Source: Pantanalinema rosaneae (GTDB lineage Bacteria > Cyanobacteriota > Cyanobacteriia > Leptolyngbyales > Leptolyngbyaceae). Taken from it: DNA of 64,000 nucleotides. Below the pieces are notes generated by a model. It worked only from the letters and a program-made list of their open reading frames with translations. It searched no databases and had not been told where the DNA came from. A program made the position numbers and the translations under genes. Below are positions 1-9,347 of the stretch, one piece after another. The stretch lies in contig NZ_JBLZFZ010000005.1 in the NCBI RefSeq assembly GCF_050753385.1, forward strand, positions 115,209 to 179,208, given 5' to 3'. How positions within the stretch are numbered: the stretch's first letter is position 1; every line of letters begins with the position of its first letter.

Positions 1-3000
1 TGTGGGCAAACGTATATCCCTGAGCCGATTCAGGTGTACTGGAAAATTCATAGGCAATCGTCGAAATAGTTTGCTCGGCATTATAAATTGAGGCATCACA
101 ATACTCTAAGTCCAATGCCTGCCCCAACGCTTGCACCACCGTTTTCAAAATTTGGTCTTCATCCAGACTATCCCGTACCCGATCGGTAATGCGTTTGAGG
201 GTCGCATCTAAATCTAACGCTTGTTGCAGTTCCGCCGTTCGTTCCTGCACCTGCTGTTCTAACGTATCGGCAGATTGGCGAATTTGCTGGTGGAGTTCGG
301 ATTGTTGAATCGCGATCGCTAGTTGATCTGCCACCTGTTCCAACAAATTCGCTTCATCTAGATGCCAGACGCGCTGTTCCGCACAGGCATGGACAATGAG
401 TAACCCCCAGACCCTAGCTGTTCCTTCGTCTTGTCGTTGAACGATCGGCGCTACCATTTTGGACTGAACGGCGGTTTGTTGCATAAATTCCACTAAACAC
501 GCTCCCCAGGTATCTAAGGTGACATCTGGGACGATGCGGACATTACCCTGACAATAGGCGGCATAGCAATCTGGCGGAAAACATTCATCTTCCCAACGCA
601 TTGCTAATGTCACGGGATACTCGGGGCGCACCGCCTCTTGGATTACCACCCCCGAACGATCGGAGTTGAGCCGAAAGATCAGAGTGCGATCGGCGTGGAG
701 AATCCGCTGGATTTCGGTAACCGTCGTTGCCAGAATATCGTTGAGATCCAACGTCTGCCGAATATGTTGGGTGATTAATCGCAGGCTATGTTCTCGCTCA
801 GATTGTTGTTGTAAAGCATCCTGTGCCCGTTTCAAATCTGTGATGTCGCGGGCAACCACCAGCACTGAGGTGATTTCTCCAGTAGCCGATGGCTCTGGCA
901 CCAGGCGGGAGTAAAGGGTGCGCTGTCCGATCGGTAGTTCGATCTCATACTCTATCGTCTGTTCTTGTCCTTGAGTAAACACTTGCTCCAGGGCTTGATT
1001 CCAAAACGTGATCAGGGACTGGGAATAACCTAGTTCGGTAGTGGTTTTGCCAATGAATTGTTCACCAGGTATGCCAGCAAGTTTACCTACTGTAGGATTG
1101 ACATAGGTGAAGCGGTACTGCCGATCGCACCGCATAATTGCGTCCGGTGAGTTTTCTGCCAGTGTACGAAATTCCTGTTCGCGCTGACATAGGGCAAGTT
1201 CCGTCACTTCCCGCTCTGCCTCCTGGCGCTTGCGATCGCTGACATCTTGAGCGAGGGACAATAGGGAAATTAAGTGACCCTGTTCATCCAAAAGCGCAGA
1301 GTTGTACCACTCGCAGTACAGCACAGAACCATCTTTGTGATAATTCCGGTTATGACAAACGACACTCACCCCCTTGAGCAGTTGAGCCGCCGCTTGATTG
1401 ATATGAGGCACATCATCCTCAAATAGGAATTGCCATTCATACATGGTCTTACCCATAACTTCGGCAGCGGCCCAGCCAAACATTTGCTCTGCTTGCTTAG
1501 ACCAGCGTTCCACGCGAAATTCACGATTCCAACGAACGGTTGCTAAAGGGGAATTGTCAACATGGTGAGTTAATTCTTGTAGCGCCTGTTGCAGAGCCAT
1601 TTCTGCCTGTTTACGCTCGGTAATGTCGGTATCGGTACCAATCATCCGATAGGGTTGCCCATCTGCCGATCGTAGAGCAACACCACGAGCCAAAAACCAT
1701 CGCAGGTTCCCATCTTGATGTACCATCCGGTGTTCAATCTCATATTCGGTAGTGCGTCCTGCCAAATAATTCGTAGCGGCGGCAAAGACGGCAGGTAAAT
1801 CCTCTGAGTAAACATGTTGGCTCCAGTCATCGAGATGATTGCGAATCTCGTGATCTGCGTAGCCCAACATCTGTTTCAGCATGGGGTCAAGATAGATCTC
1901 GTTGGTTTGTAAATTCCAATCCCACACCCCAACCTGTCCAGCCTGGGTCGCTCGAACATATTGATCTTCTTTGTTTCGCAGGATGGTTTCAATTTGTTTC
2001 CGCTGAGTGATGTCACTATAGGCGATCGCCACGCCATAGGATTCCAGGGGAATGGGAGCAGCACTGATCGAAATCCAACGAATACTCCCATCGGGACGAA
2101 CGACCCCCTTTTCTTCATTCTCAATCAGGCGATGCTCTCGGAGTGCCCGTATCGTCGTGTATTCTTCGATCGGGAGCGGACTGCCATCCAGCCGAATAAT
2201 CTGCCAGGTTGGATCATCACAGGTTCGACAGATCTGTTCGGCAATTGGAATGCCCAAAATTCGCTCTGATGCAGAATTAACTTCCAAAATCTTGCCAGTC
2301 GTATCCGTAATACAAACCCCAATGGGCAAAATTTCAAACAAGGTTTGATACTTTTGTTGATTGGCTTGCAGGGCTAGTTCTAATTGGCGACGATCGGTCA
2401 AATCGAGAATCAAAGCATAGTAACCTTGAACAATCCCCTCGCTGTCAACATTTGGCACTAATGTGCCCTGAATATGACGTACCCCTCCCTGGGCGTAGGG
2501 TACTGTCGCTTCATAAACCACCTGTTCCCCTGCCATCACTCGATCTACATAGGGCTTAATCTCTTGGTAGGCAGTGCTGCCAAGTACCTCATTCAACGAT
2601 TTGCCAATGATGTCTGTGGGTTTCAGGTTAAACCAGATTTGATAATTCTGATTGGCATAGCGATAACAGCGATCGCGATCAGTATAGGCAATACACACGG
2701 GTAACGCATCAATCAGGTGTTGTAACTGGTGGCATTGATGACGGAGTTGTACCACTAATTGTTCGTATTGGCAGATCTGAGTTTGCAGGCGATCGATGGT
2801 AGTTTGCCAATCAGCCTTGGTTTGCGGCAACTCAACAGTACACGCTTGGAGGTGCTGTTCTAATCCCTGATGACACTGCTGAACCTGGTGTGTTAGTTGG
2901 CGCTGTTCTGTGACATCCCGCAATACCAACAGATGGGCATGGGGCATAAAATTGGCGGTGGTAGTATATTCTACTTCCCGTATCGTATGATCCGCTCGGA

Positions 3001-3382
3001 CTAAGGTTAACTCACCCCGTTCCTCTACCTGTAGTTGAACCTCCTGTCTAACCTGGTGTAGCTGTAATTCAGAGGCAATGAAATCAGCAATCGATCGTCC
3101 CAATAAATCTTGCCGCGCTATGCCAAATAACTCACAGGCAGCTTGATTAGCGGCAACCAAATAGCCTTGATGGTTGATAATTACGACAGCATCCATCACA
3201 GCTTCAAACAGCGTATGGAATGGACGATCGTTCAACCAGCCAGAACGGTTATCCTCTGTCCCAGGAAATTGTCTCAGTGCATCAGCGATCGTGCTAGCTT
3301 CTGACCTTGAGTGTTCACTCACCTGTAATGCCGCCAAATTTTCATCACGACCGACTGGGCTTTCCTGGGAATTTGAGGACAT
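1..3382 (-). CDS. Multi-PAS/GAF signal-transduction receptor, probable histidine kinase (3' end outside window)
   Basis: I translated this partial frame by hand from an ATG at 3382; it stays open to base 1, giving at least 1127 codons. About six PAS domains follow each other (roughly residues 45-165, 235-350, 355-480, 485-610, 615-740 and 745-870). They are joined by typical linkers of the form DITERKQAE. A GAF domain of phytochrome-like type follows (about 880-1045), then a QERTAELQQAL coiled coil and the start of a second GAF domain that runs off the edge. Cyanobacterial proteins of this build normally end in HisKA and HATPase domains, so a soluble sensor kinase is inferred; the catalytic part is not visible. 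No membrane segment is seen. It lies 76 bp downstream of the pseudouridine synthase gene on the same strand and may share its transcript. The GAF plus coiled coil plus GAF cassette closely resembles that of the receptor at 39481-43491. Confidence 0.85.
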   Translation of the reverse strand, partial: MSSNSQESPVGRDENLAALQVSEHSRSEASTIADALRQFPGTEDNRSGWLNDRPFHTLFEAVMDAVVIINHQGYLVAANQAACELFGIARQDLLGRSIADFIASELQLHQVRQEVQLQVEERGELTLVRADHTIREVEYTTTANFMPHAHLLVLRDVTEQRQLTHQVQQCHQGLEQHLQACTVELPQTKADWQTTIDRLQTQICQYEQLVVQLRHQCHQLQHLIDALPVCIAYTDRDRCYRYANQNYQIWFNLKPTDIIGKSLNEVLGSTAYQEIKPYVDRVMAGEQVVYEATVPYAQGGVRHIQGTLVPNVDSEGIVQGYYALILDLTDRRQLELALQANQQKYQTLFEILPIGVCITDTTGKILEVNSASERILGIPIAEQICRTCDDPTWQIIRLDGSPLPIEEYTTIRALREHRLIENEEKGVVRPDGSIRWISISAAPIPLESYGVAIAYSDITQRKQIETILRNKEDQYVRATQAGQVGVWDWNLQTNEIYLDPMLKQMLGYADHEIRNHLDDWSQHVYSEDLPAVFAAATNYLAGRTTEYEIEHRMVHQDGNLRWFLARGVALRSADGQPYRMIGTDTDITERKQAEMALQQALQELTHHVDNSPLATVRWNREFRVERWSKQAEQMFGWAAAEVMGKTMYEWQFLFEDDVPHINQAAAQLLKGVSVVCHNRNYHKDGSVLYCEWYNSALLDEQGHLISLLSLAQDVSDRKRQEAEREVTELALCQREQEFRTLAENSPDAIMRCDRQYRFTYVNPTVGKLAGIPGEQFIGKTTTELGYSQSLITFWNQALEQVFTQGQEQTIEYEIELPIGQRTLYSRLVPEPSATGEITSVLVVARDITDLKRAQDALQQQSEREHSLRLITQHIRQTLDLNDILATTVTEIQRILHADRTLIFRLNSDRSGVVIQEAVRPEYPVTLAMRWEDECFPPDCYAAYCQGNVRIVPDVTLDTWGACLVEFMQQTAVQSKMVAPIVQRQDEGTARVWGLLIVHACAEQRVWHLDEANLLEQVADQLAIAIQQSELHQQIRQSADTLEQQVQERTAELQQALDLDATLKRITDRVRDSLDEDQILKTVVQALGQALDLEYCDASIYNAEQTISTIAYEFSSTPESAQGYTFAH

Positions 3383-3458
3383 AACATCATGCACAGAAAT
3401 ATAAATTTTAACGCATCACCCGTTATTTTCTAAGTATTCTAAAGTATAGTTTTAAACA

Positions 3459-5072
3459 TCAAAAGGGAGTGTCTACCTGAAGCAAAACCAATTGTTCAGA
3501 TTGAGGATGCCGGAATTGCAAAGACTTGGCATGGAGGTACAAGCGATCGCTATCTAACAGACAGCCATACAAGCGATCGCCCAGAATCGGAGTGCCCAAC
3601 CCTCTGGCATCGGCGGCATGAACTCGCAGTTGATGGGTACGACCTGTAATCGGAATCAAAGCAATGCGGGTAGTTGTCGCCGTTTTAGCAAGAACGTGGA
3701 ACTGAGTCTGGCTGGGTTTCCCCCATTGTTCATGCACCTGTTGTCGCGGTCGATCGTTGGGATCACCCCACAATGGTAAGTCAATGATCCCCTCTGATTG
3801 GCTAATCTGTCCTGCCAGAATGGCTTCATACTGTTTACGAATGGTGCGGTGCTGAAACTGTTGGCTAATGGCGTGGTAAGTTGGGCGATCGCGGGCAAAT
3901 AATAACACTCCCGATGTCTCCTGATCCAAGCGATGGGCAGGCAATAGGGCATCTCCATCCGGTAGCCCATGGCGCAACCGACTGAGAACACTGTCCTGGC
4001 GATCGTGATAGCGACCGGGAACCGATAACAACCCGGCTGGTTTATTCACGGCAATCAACCAGTCATCTGCGTAAATAATGGGTAAGGCTAGATGCTCAGG
4101 CGGACTGGTTGTTGGTGCAGAGGATAGCCCGGATAGCAGAAATCCCATTAACGGCTGACAGCGATCGACACAGGCTCCATAAAACTCTCCGGCTAATTTA
4201 TCTCCCGCCTGCCCATCCCCACCCCACCAAAATTCTGCCATAGCGATCGGTCGCAGTCCGTGAGTTGCCGCATAGTGAAGTAATTTGGGCGCACAGCATT
4301 CTCCCGTTCCTGTGGGCATTGCCCCCCCGGTAATCACTTGCTCCAGGGATAAGGATTCCCCAGCGAAATTGGTCATCCAGTAATGTCGATGCATCTGGGT
4401 TTGTAACTGCCGCGATAAGGTTCGACGCTGTTGCTTTAAGGCTTGGATGCGATGATCTGCTAGCTCCAGAATTTGTTGGAGTGGCATTAATGCTGCATTT
4501 CGTTGGCGTTTCCATTGTCGGCGTTCGATCCCATCTCGTTGGCTTTGTTGTTCCAGTTGTCTGAGTTGCGCGGCTAAACTTTCTCCATTCAGAGTATCGA
4601 GAAGAAGTTGGCGTTGCTGATGACGGGACTGTTTACGTTGCTGATGGCGTGTAGTTAATTGCTGTAAATCCCGATCGTAGGCGGTACGCAACTCGGCATA
4701 CTGCGATCGCTCAGGTAGTTGGTGTAAGGCAATTAATTCTTGTTTAATCGCGGCTAAGGCGGCTAGAGTTTGCGCTTCTGCCAGCGCCACCCGATCGCGT
4801 CCGGGAATCGGCGGCACCCAACCGGCGATAATCGCGGCTCCCTGCAATAATCCAGAGAAGGCTTTGAGAACTTGCCGTTCTCCGGTCGCTGTCTCTACCA
4901 GTAAGATTCCATACATTTTGCCCTCACGCGCATAGCGATCGTCCATTGCCAACGCTTGCATTAACTCCCGCGCGATCGCCTCTGCCTCCGGTGTTCGTGG
5001 TAAGCGCAACCAGTCCCCCGATCGCGGACAGCGACCTTCATACCAGTAGTTCGCTTGCTCCTGACTGCTCAA
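3459..5072 (-). CDS. RluA-family pseudouridine synthase with long N-terminal extension
   Basis: This protein isomerises uridine to pseudouridine in RNA (rRNA or tRNA; the target cannot be told from sequence). The catalytic domain lies in the C-terminal 220 residues. It starts with an INKPAGLLSVPG-type motif, has the active-site HRLDQETSG motif at about residue 382 with the nucleophilic Asp, and the later GRTHQLRVH motif. At 537 residues it is about twice the size of a minimal RluA protein. The first 320 residues include a Gln/Arg-rich coiled coil (about 110-230) and a WWGG-containing stretch. The start is TTG, because an in-frame TAG lies three codons upstream. The gene follows the hybrid kinase by 6 bp, so the two are very probably co-transcribed. 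Confidence 0.9.
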   Translation of the reverse strand: MSSQEQANYWYEGRCPRSGDWLRLPRTPEAEAIARELMQALAMDDRYAREGKMYGILLVETATGERQVLKAFSGLLQGAAIIAGWVPPIPGRDRVALAEAQTLAALAAIKQELIALHQLPERSQYAELRTAYDRDLQQLTTRHQQRKQSRHQQRQLLLDTLNGESLAAQLRQLEQQSQRDGIERRQWKRQRNAALMPLQQILELADHRIQALKQQRRTLSRQLQTQMHRHYWMTNFAGESLSLEQVITGGAMPTGTGECCAPKLLHYAATHGLRPIAMAEFWWGGDGQAGDKLAGEFYGACVDRCQPLMGFLLSGLSSAPTTSPPEHLALPIIYADDWLIAVNKPAGLLSVPGRYHDRQDSVLSRLRHGLPDGDALLPAHRLDQETSGVLLFARDRPTYHAISQQFQHRTIRKQYEAILAGQISQSEGIIDLPLWGDPNDRPRQQVHEQWGKPSQTQFHVLAKTATTTRIALIPITGRTHQLRVHAADARGLGTPILGDRLYGCLLDSDRLYLHAKSLQFRHPQSEQLVLLQVDTPF

Positions 5073-5078
5073 CCTTCT

Positions 5079-7790
5079 CTATACTCCCTGCAAAACCTGG
5101 GCAATACATCGGGCTAACTCATTAGCGGTATAGGGTTTAGGGAGAAAGGCATGAATGTCACCTTCAATCGAGGTAGACAGTTGGCTGCTGGAAACTAACC
5201 CACTCACTGCAATCAGTTTAACCTGGGGGTTAATGCGTTTTAAGGCTCGGATCGCAGCGGCTCCATCCATCGTTGGCATCATCAAATCCACTAACACCAG
5301 TTGAATCTCCTGTTTATGTTCGGCATAAACGGCGATCGCGTCAATGCCATCGATCGCGGTCAGCACCCGATAATTATAGGCTTCCAGAGAAACTTGATTA
5401 CTCTCCCGAATTGCCGCTTCATCATCGACCACGAGAATCAGTTCTCCCCGCCCGATCGAAACTTCCTCATCGGGAATTGCCTGGGGTTCATCGGTCTTCA
5501 CTGCCGGTAAGTAAACTTTAAATTCTGTGCCCTGACCAGGCTGACTATGAACCTCCACAAACCCAGCATGACTTTTGACGATCGCTAACGCCGTGGATAG
5601 CCCTAACCCTGTCCCCTGTCCCACTTCCTTAGTTGTAAAAAATGGTTCAAAAATGCGATCCAGATGATCCGGCGGAATCCCCATTCCCGTATCCGCTACC
5701 GTAATCACAATGTAAGATCCGACTTGAGCATCTAAATGCATCTGGGCATATTGCTGATCGATCCATAAGTTGGCAGCACTAAGGCTCAACTGCCCCCCCT
5801 GCGGCATGGCATCACGGGCATTCACACAGAGGTTCATCAAGACCTGATGCAGTTGTGTGGCATCTCCAGAAACCAGCCAGAGATCACGGGCAAGATTCAG
5901 GTGCAAATTAATCGATTTATGGAACGTCTCTTGGGCAATCTGGCGAATTTCCGAAATTAAATGGCGAGTCTGGAGAATCGTGCGTTTACCTTCGATTCCC
6001 CGAGCAAAGGATAACACTTGTTTGATCAGGTCTGCTCCCCGTCTGGCACTGTCTTGAATAATTTCTAATAACTGCTGCCGTTTGCGATCGTTGGAGGTAT
6101 CTTGCATCAACAACAATTGTGCCGACGAGAGAATCGGAGTCAAGATATTATTCAAATCATGGGCAATACCCCCCGCAAGGGTACCAAGGCTTTCCATGCG
6201 CTGCGCTCGGAGTACCTGGGATTCCAGGGCTTTTTTCTCGGTAATATCACTATTAATCTCCAGAATCGCGATCGGATTACCAGCCTGATCCCGCTGTAAT
6301 GCCCAATGGCTGTTGACCGTCACCAGCTTGTGATCCTGCCGGATATGGGTTAACTCCCCATGCCAATAGTTATCCTGGAGCAATTGTTGATAGATGGCGG
6401 CGATCGGAGTAGTTGATTTGGTTTGGAGGAAGGTATGGGAACATTGCCCTAATCCCTGTTCCTTCGTCCACCCATAGAGCCGTTCAGCACCGTGATTCCA
6501 AAAGGTGATGCGGTTATCCATATCACGCACCAAAATGGCATTATCTGCCAGATCAAGCAATTGGGCTTGTTTCTGAAGGATTTTGGTTTGGGTCGCCAAA
6601 TCGTCTTCCACCCGCTTGCGTTCGGTCATATCCGTCATGCCACCAATCATCCGTAACACCTGACCATCCGTATCCCGAATGATGTAGGCGCGATCGCTGA
6701 CATAGGCATAGTGACCATCCGCACATCGAAAGTGATATTCGTCTGACCAAAATTGGGCTGAACTTTGTAATACCTGATGGATATGGGCAACGACGCGATT
6801 GAGATCCTGAGGGTGAATGTGGTCATACCACCAACTTACGCCTGGTTCAACCCCATGGGGATGATAGCCAAACAGCGTTTGCACCCCCTCATTCCACCAA
6901 ACCCGATCGGTCAACAAATCCCACTCCCAGATGGCATCGTTGGTGACTTGGGCAATCAAATGAAACCGCTCTTCACTGTGACGGAGGGCAATTTCGGCTT
7001 GCTTGCGTTCCGCGAGTTCCGCTTGCTGTTCTGCCCAGGTTTGGCGATCGCGTTTTGCCTGCTGCCAATAGTAACGAAAGAAATCGGCTAATTCAGGCTC
7101 CTGAGCAATCAAGGCATCAAAGTTTTCCTGCACCCGGCGATCGTCTTGATAGGCAATGCCTGAGTTGGCTTCCATCCAGCTATGGCAGCTTTTGACATAG
7201 GCAATAAACGTGATTAAATGCTGGTAGTTGCTCTCTCCTAACAACCGCCGCAATTCGAGACGGTAGGGTTCCGTGGCTTCGGCTTGCAGCGCCATAAAAA
7301 TGGCACAATTCAGGATACTATCCCCGATCTCGGTATCGAGTTGCGATAGTTCAGTCAGGCGATCGGGATAGGACATCAGGATAGCTAAATGGTGTTCTAG
7401 CTCCAGTGCTGTAGGGGGCGGTGATTGTAATAAATTCAGCACGTTTTTTGCCTGCATCCCTAAACTATAGAGGGAGCAACTATGGCAAATCATGCAATAG
7501 GGCACGATACAAAACCGTGATAAATAAGCCGATAATTTTTCTTTAAATAAGGCGGGTAAAGGATTATCTAAATAGGCACTCAGGGCTTGATGCCAGAGGT
7601 GGGCTAATACCTGAAGATTATCGATCGCAGGGAGGAAAAACGGTGGGAGAAATCCTAACTTCGCTAAAATTTCGGCTTGAATGAAATGGCTAGATTCGAT
7701 TAAAGAGTTACCTTGCAACTCAGTTAATGTTTCTATGGATCGAGTGATGGTCATCGTTTCTACGCTCGTCAAACCAGGATAAACGGTCAA
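5079..7790 (-). CDS. Hybrid sensor histidine kinase/response regulator with cysteine-rich N-terminal domain
   Basis: This is a 903-residue soluble two-component protein. Residues 30-260 form an all-helical domain with the pattern C94-x4-C99-x2-C102-H103-x-C105. The pattern recalls the E...C..YCxxxH active site of AhpD/carboxymuconolactone-decarboxylase folds. Two PAS domains follow (about 268-395 and 405-520), then HisKA with the phospho-accepting His in GGIAHDLNN (about residue 544). An HATPase domain comes next, with an N-box (NLCVNARDAM) and G-boxes (DTGMGIP, GTGLGLS). A C-terminal receiver domain has the acceptor Asp in LVLVDLMMPTMDG (about 835). ATP-dependent autophosphorylation and intramolecular transfer to the receiver are expected. 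The sensing role of the N-terminal domain is inference. The pseudouridine synthase gene follows 6 bp downstream. Confidence 0.92.
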   Translation of the reverse strand: MTVYPGLTSVETMTITRSIETLTELQGNSLIESSHFIQAEILAKLGFLPPFFLPAIDNLQVLAHLWHQALSAYLDNPLPALFKEKLSAYLSRFCIVPYCMICHSCSLYSLGMQAKNVLNLLQSPPPTALELEHHLAILMSYPDRLTELSQLDTEIGDSILNCAIFMALQAEATEPYRLELRRLLGESNYQHLITFIAYVKSCHSWMEANSGIAYQDDRRVQENFDALIAQEPELADFFRYYWQQAKRDRQTWAEQQAELAERKQAEIALRHSEERFHLIAQVTNDAIWEWDLLTDRVWWNEGVQTLFGYHPHGVEPGVSWWYDHIHPQDLNRVVAHIHQVLQSSAQFWSDEYHFRCADGHYAYVSDRAYIIRDTDGQVLRMIGGMTDMTERKRVEDDLATQTKILQKQAQLLDLADNAILVRDMDNRITFWNHGAERLYGWTKEQGLGQCSHTFLQTKSTTPIAAIYQQLLQDNYWHGELTHIRQDHKLVTVNSHWALQRDQAGNPIAILEINSDITEKKALESQVLRAQRMESLGTLAGGIAHDLNNILTPILSSAQLLLMQDTSNDRKRQQLLEIIQDSARRGADLIKQVLSFARGIEGKRTILQTRHLISEIRQIAQETFHKSINLHLNLARDLWLVSGDATQLHQVLMNLCVNARDAMPQGGQLSLSAANLWIDQQYAQMHLDAQVGSYIVITVADTGMGIPPDHLDRIFEPFFTTKEVGQGTGLGLSTALAIVKSHAGFVEVHSQPGQGTEFKVYLPAVKTDEPQAIPDEEVSIGRGELILVVDDEAAIRESNQVSLEAYNYRVLTAIDGIDAIAVYAEHKQEIQLVLVDLMMPTMDGAAAIRALKRINPQVKLIAVSGLVSSSQLSTSIEGDIHAFLPKPYTANELARCIAQVLQGV

Positions 7791-8372
7791 TAAACGGTTC
7801 CACTGTTATCCAATTGCTTGCGGGTAGAGTGAAATTTAAATCTTATTAGATCGCTAGTTTTAAGAGAGCGATGTAAATATCTCCAACCGCAACTTAAACA
7901 GGAAATTTTCCTCTAACACTGTTAATTCCAGGTCACAGTATTCCCTGAAACTAGCCAGAATTTTTAATCACTTTTCCAACAGTTATTAAGTAGTCTTCTT
8001 TTATAGAGTAAACAACTTAATTATGTAGAACTAGTGAGGATTACCGCGCGATCGGGCAATCAACTCTCTCAATCAATCACTATGCCTAATATTGCTTTTT
8101 AGAGAATAGTTTGGAGGTTGTTTGAACAGGCACGATCGTCACCTGAACTTTTCCCTTTCTACGATACCGTCAGGTTATATCCTAGGGGGAACTCTGTATT
8201 CAACCTCGCCCAGAATTTGATTCCACGCAAGATACCCTGAGTTAGCCACCCAACCCAGGGTCTTTCTGCCTCAATTTATGCTATGGAGCCGACCCCGTAG
8301 GTCACTCTACCGATGACTGATCGCCATCAGAATTATTTTCTCTAAGGTAATCCAATATTAACGAGCAAATCC
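7791..8372. other. Gene-poor intergenic stretch
   Basis: I see no convincing gene here. The stretch holds the promoter side of the leftward hybrid kinase, a partial copy of the dispersed repeat (8154-8195), and a weak hairpin with ACCCTG/CAGGGT arms (8234-8261). Confidence 0.5.
8154..8195 (+). repeat. Partial copy of dispersed repeat
   Basis: About 30 bp beginning CCTTTCTACGAT and running through CCGTCAGG match, with three differences, the middle part of the repeat copy at 9188-9300 read on the opposite strand. The flanks do not match, so this is a fragment. Confidence 0.6.
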
Positions 8373-8540
8373 CTAACTAGCTGGGTCGTCTTCCTCAGGT
8401 TGAGGATCTTGATTCTCCTGCGCCCGGAGTTCCTGCGCTTGGAGTTCCTGTTCAAATTCTTGCAAAGCTTTATGAATCCAGAGTTTAGATAGTTCCAGCG
8501 TACTAACCCGATCGGGGATGATGGTAGGGGTATCAGACAT
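8373..8540 (-). CDS. Small acidic hypothetical protein (55 residues)
   Basis: This ORF starts at ATG 8540 and ends at TAG 8373. The N-terminal half (STLELSKLWIHKALQEF) could form an amphipathic helix. It is followed by a Gln/Glu-rich stretch with a repeated QELQAQELRAQE pattern and an acidic tail ending EEDDPAS. There is no signal peptide or membrane segment. The composition and clean start and stop look like a real soluble small protein, but I do not recognise the family. It stands alone between the hybrid kinase and a small membrane protein gene. The main alternative is a chance ORF. Confidence 0.5.
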   Translation of the reverse strand: MSDTPTIIPDRVSTLELSKLWIHKALQEFEQELQAQELRAQENQDPQPEEDDPAS

Positions 8541-8759
8541 GTTTCTAAGATCTTGACTGCTCTCTCTTAAAGAGTAGCGAGTGTAACCAAACTATTCATG
8601 AAGATATATACCTAGAGGAGCAGAAAGTTGGAAAAATTGATGAATTTTATCCCTTGTATGTAGTCTACTCATGACATAGGTCGGTAATCCGTCTAGCTTA
8701 ACCGATCAGACCTGTAAAAATAGCAACTATTCTTCACACTTAGAAAATTAGCCAACGAT

Positions 8760-8776
8760 GGGACTTTGGCTCCTGT
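8760..8776 (+). repeat. 17-bp inverted repeat, left arm
   Basis: GGGACTTTGGCTCCTGT is repeated perfectly in inverse orientation at 9215-9231. The two arms bracket the small membrane protein gene. The right arm is part of the dispersed repeat. Confidence 0.7.
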
Positions 8777-8826
8777 AAGAACAGGCTGAGAAACGCTCTT
8801 TGTTCGCCGTTCACATTTATTGCTTT

Positions 8827-9171
8827 ATGGCTCAACGACCCGATAGTTCCGCCGGGACATCAACCGGATTCCAACTCTGGTTATTTTTCATGATCTCCTT
8901 TGCCCTCCTGCGATATCCGCCGACTTTAAGTGTATTTTTAGGAGCCGTAGCAGGGGTCGCAGGTGGTCTAGTAGCAGCCTGGTGGAATGCCAAGGAAGAT
9001 TTTTTAGTCGATGAACCTTCCCGACCAACGGAACAGGCAGAAGTGAGATTAGCAGAACCGCCGCCCTCCCGACCCCTAGCCAATCGGCGACCGGGATTTG
9101 GCGTGAAACCGATTCGCCGGAAAACTCGGGCAACTCGACGGTTTGGTTGGTTTTTCCGACGCAGAAAATAA
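8827..9171 (+). CDS. Small membrane protein of unknown function
   Basis: A 114-residue protein if the ATG at 8827 is used; the frame is open from a TTG at 8800, but the ATG gives the cleaner N-terminus (MAQRPDSSAG). One or two hydrophobic segments lie at about residues 15-30 and 35-55 (FQLWLFFMISFALL and FLGAVAGVAGGLVAAWW). A Pro-rich linker and a strongly basic tail (FGWFFRRRK) follow. The pattern fits a membrane-anchored protein with a cytoplasmic basic tail. I recognise no functional family. The gene is bracketed by 17-bp perfect inverted repeats. Confidence 0.65.
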   Translation: MAQRPDSSAGTSTGFQLWLFFMISFALLRYPPTLSVFLGAVAGVAGGLVAAWWNAKEDFLVDEPSRPTEQAEVRLAEPPPSRPLANRRPGFGVKPIRRKTRATRRFGWFFRRRK

Positions 9172-9187
9172 TTACAGCAGTTTTCGT

Positions 9188-9300
9188 CCCCCTAGCCCCC
9201 CAATTCTGGGGGGAACAGGAGCCAAAGTCCCTCAGAATATAGCCTGACGGCATCGTAGAAAGGGGGCTTAAAGCCCTACGGGCATACCAGAAAAGGGGGC
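9188..9300 (-). repeat. Dispersed repeat, inverted copy
   Basis: Read on the minus strand, this shares CCCCTTTTCTGGTATG, then CCGTAGGGCTTTAAGCCCCC, and later a CCCCCAGAATTGGGGG palindrome with the copy at 20337-20430. The middle differs by an insertion of roughly 20 bp. It lies between the small membrane protein gene and the purU stop, and could also end transcription from both sides. Confidence 0.75.
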
Positions 9301-9347
9301 TGACTGAATTAACAAGTGTGGTGCATTCATTTGCGGACGGCTGTAGG

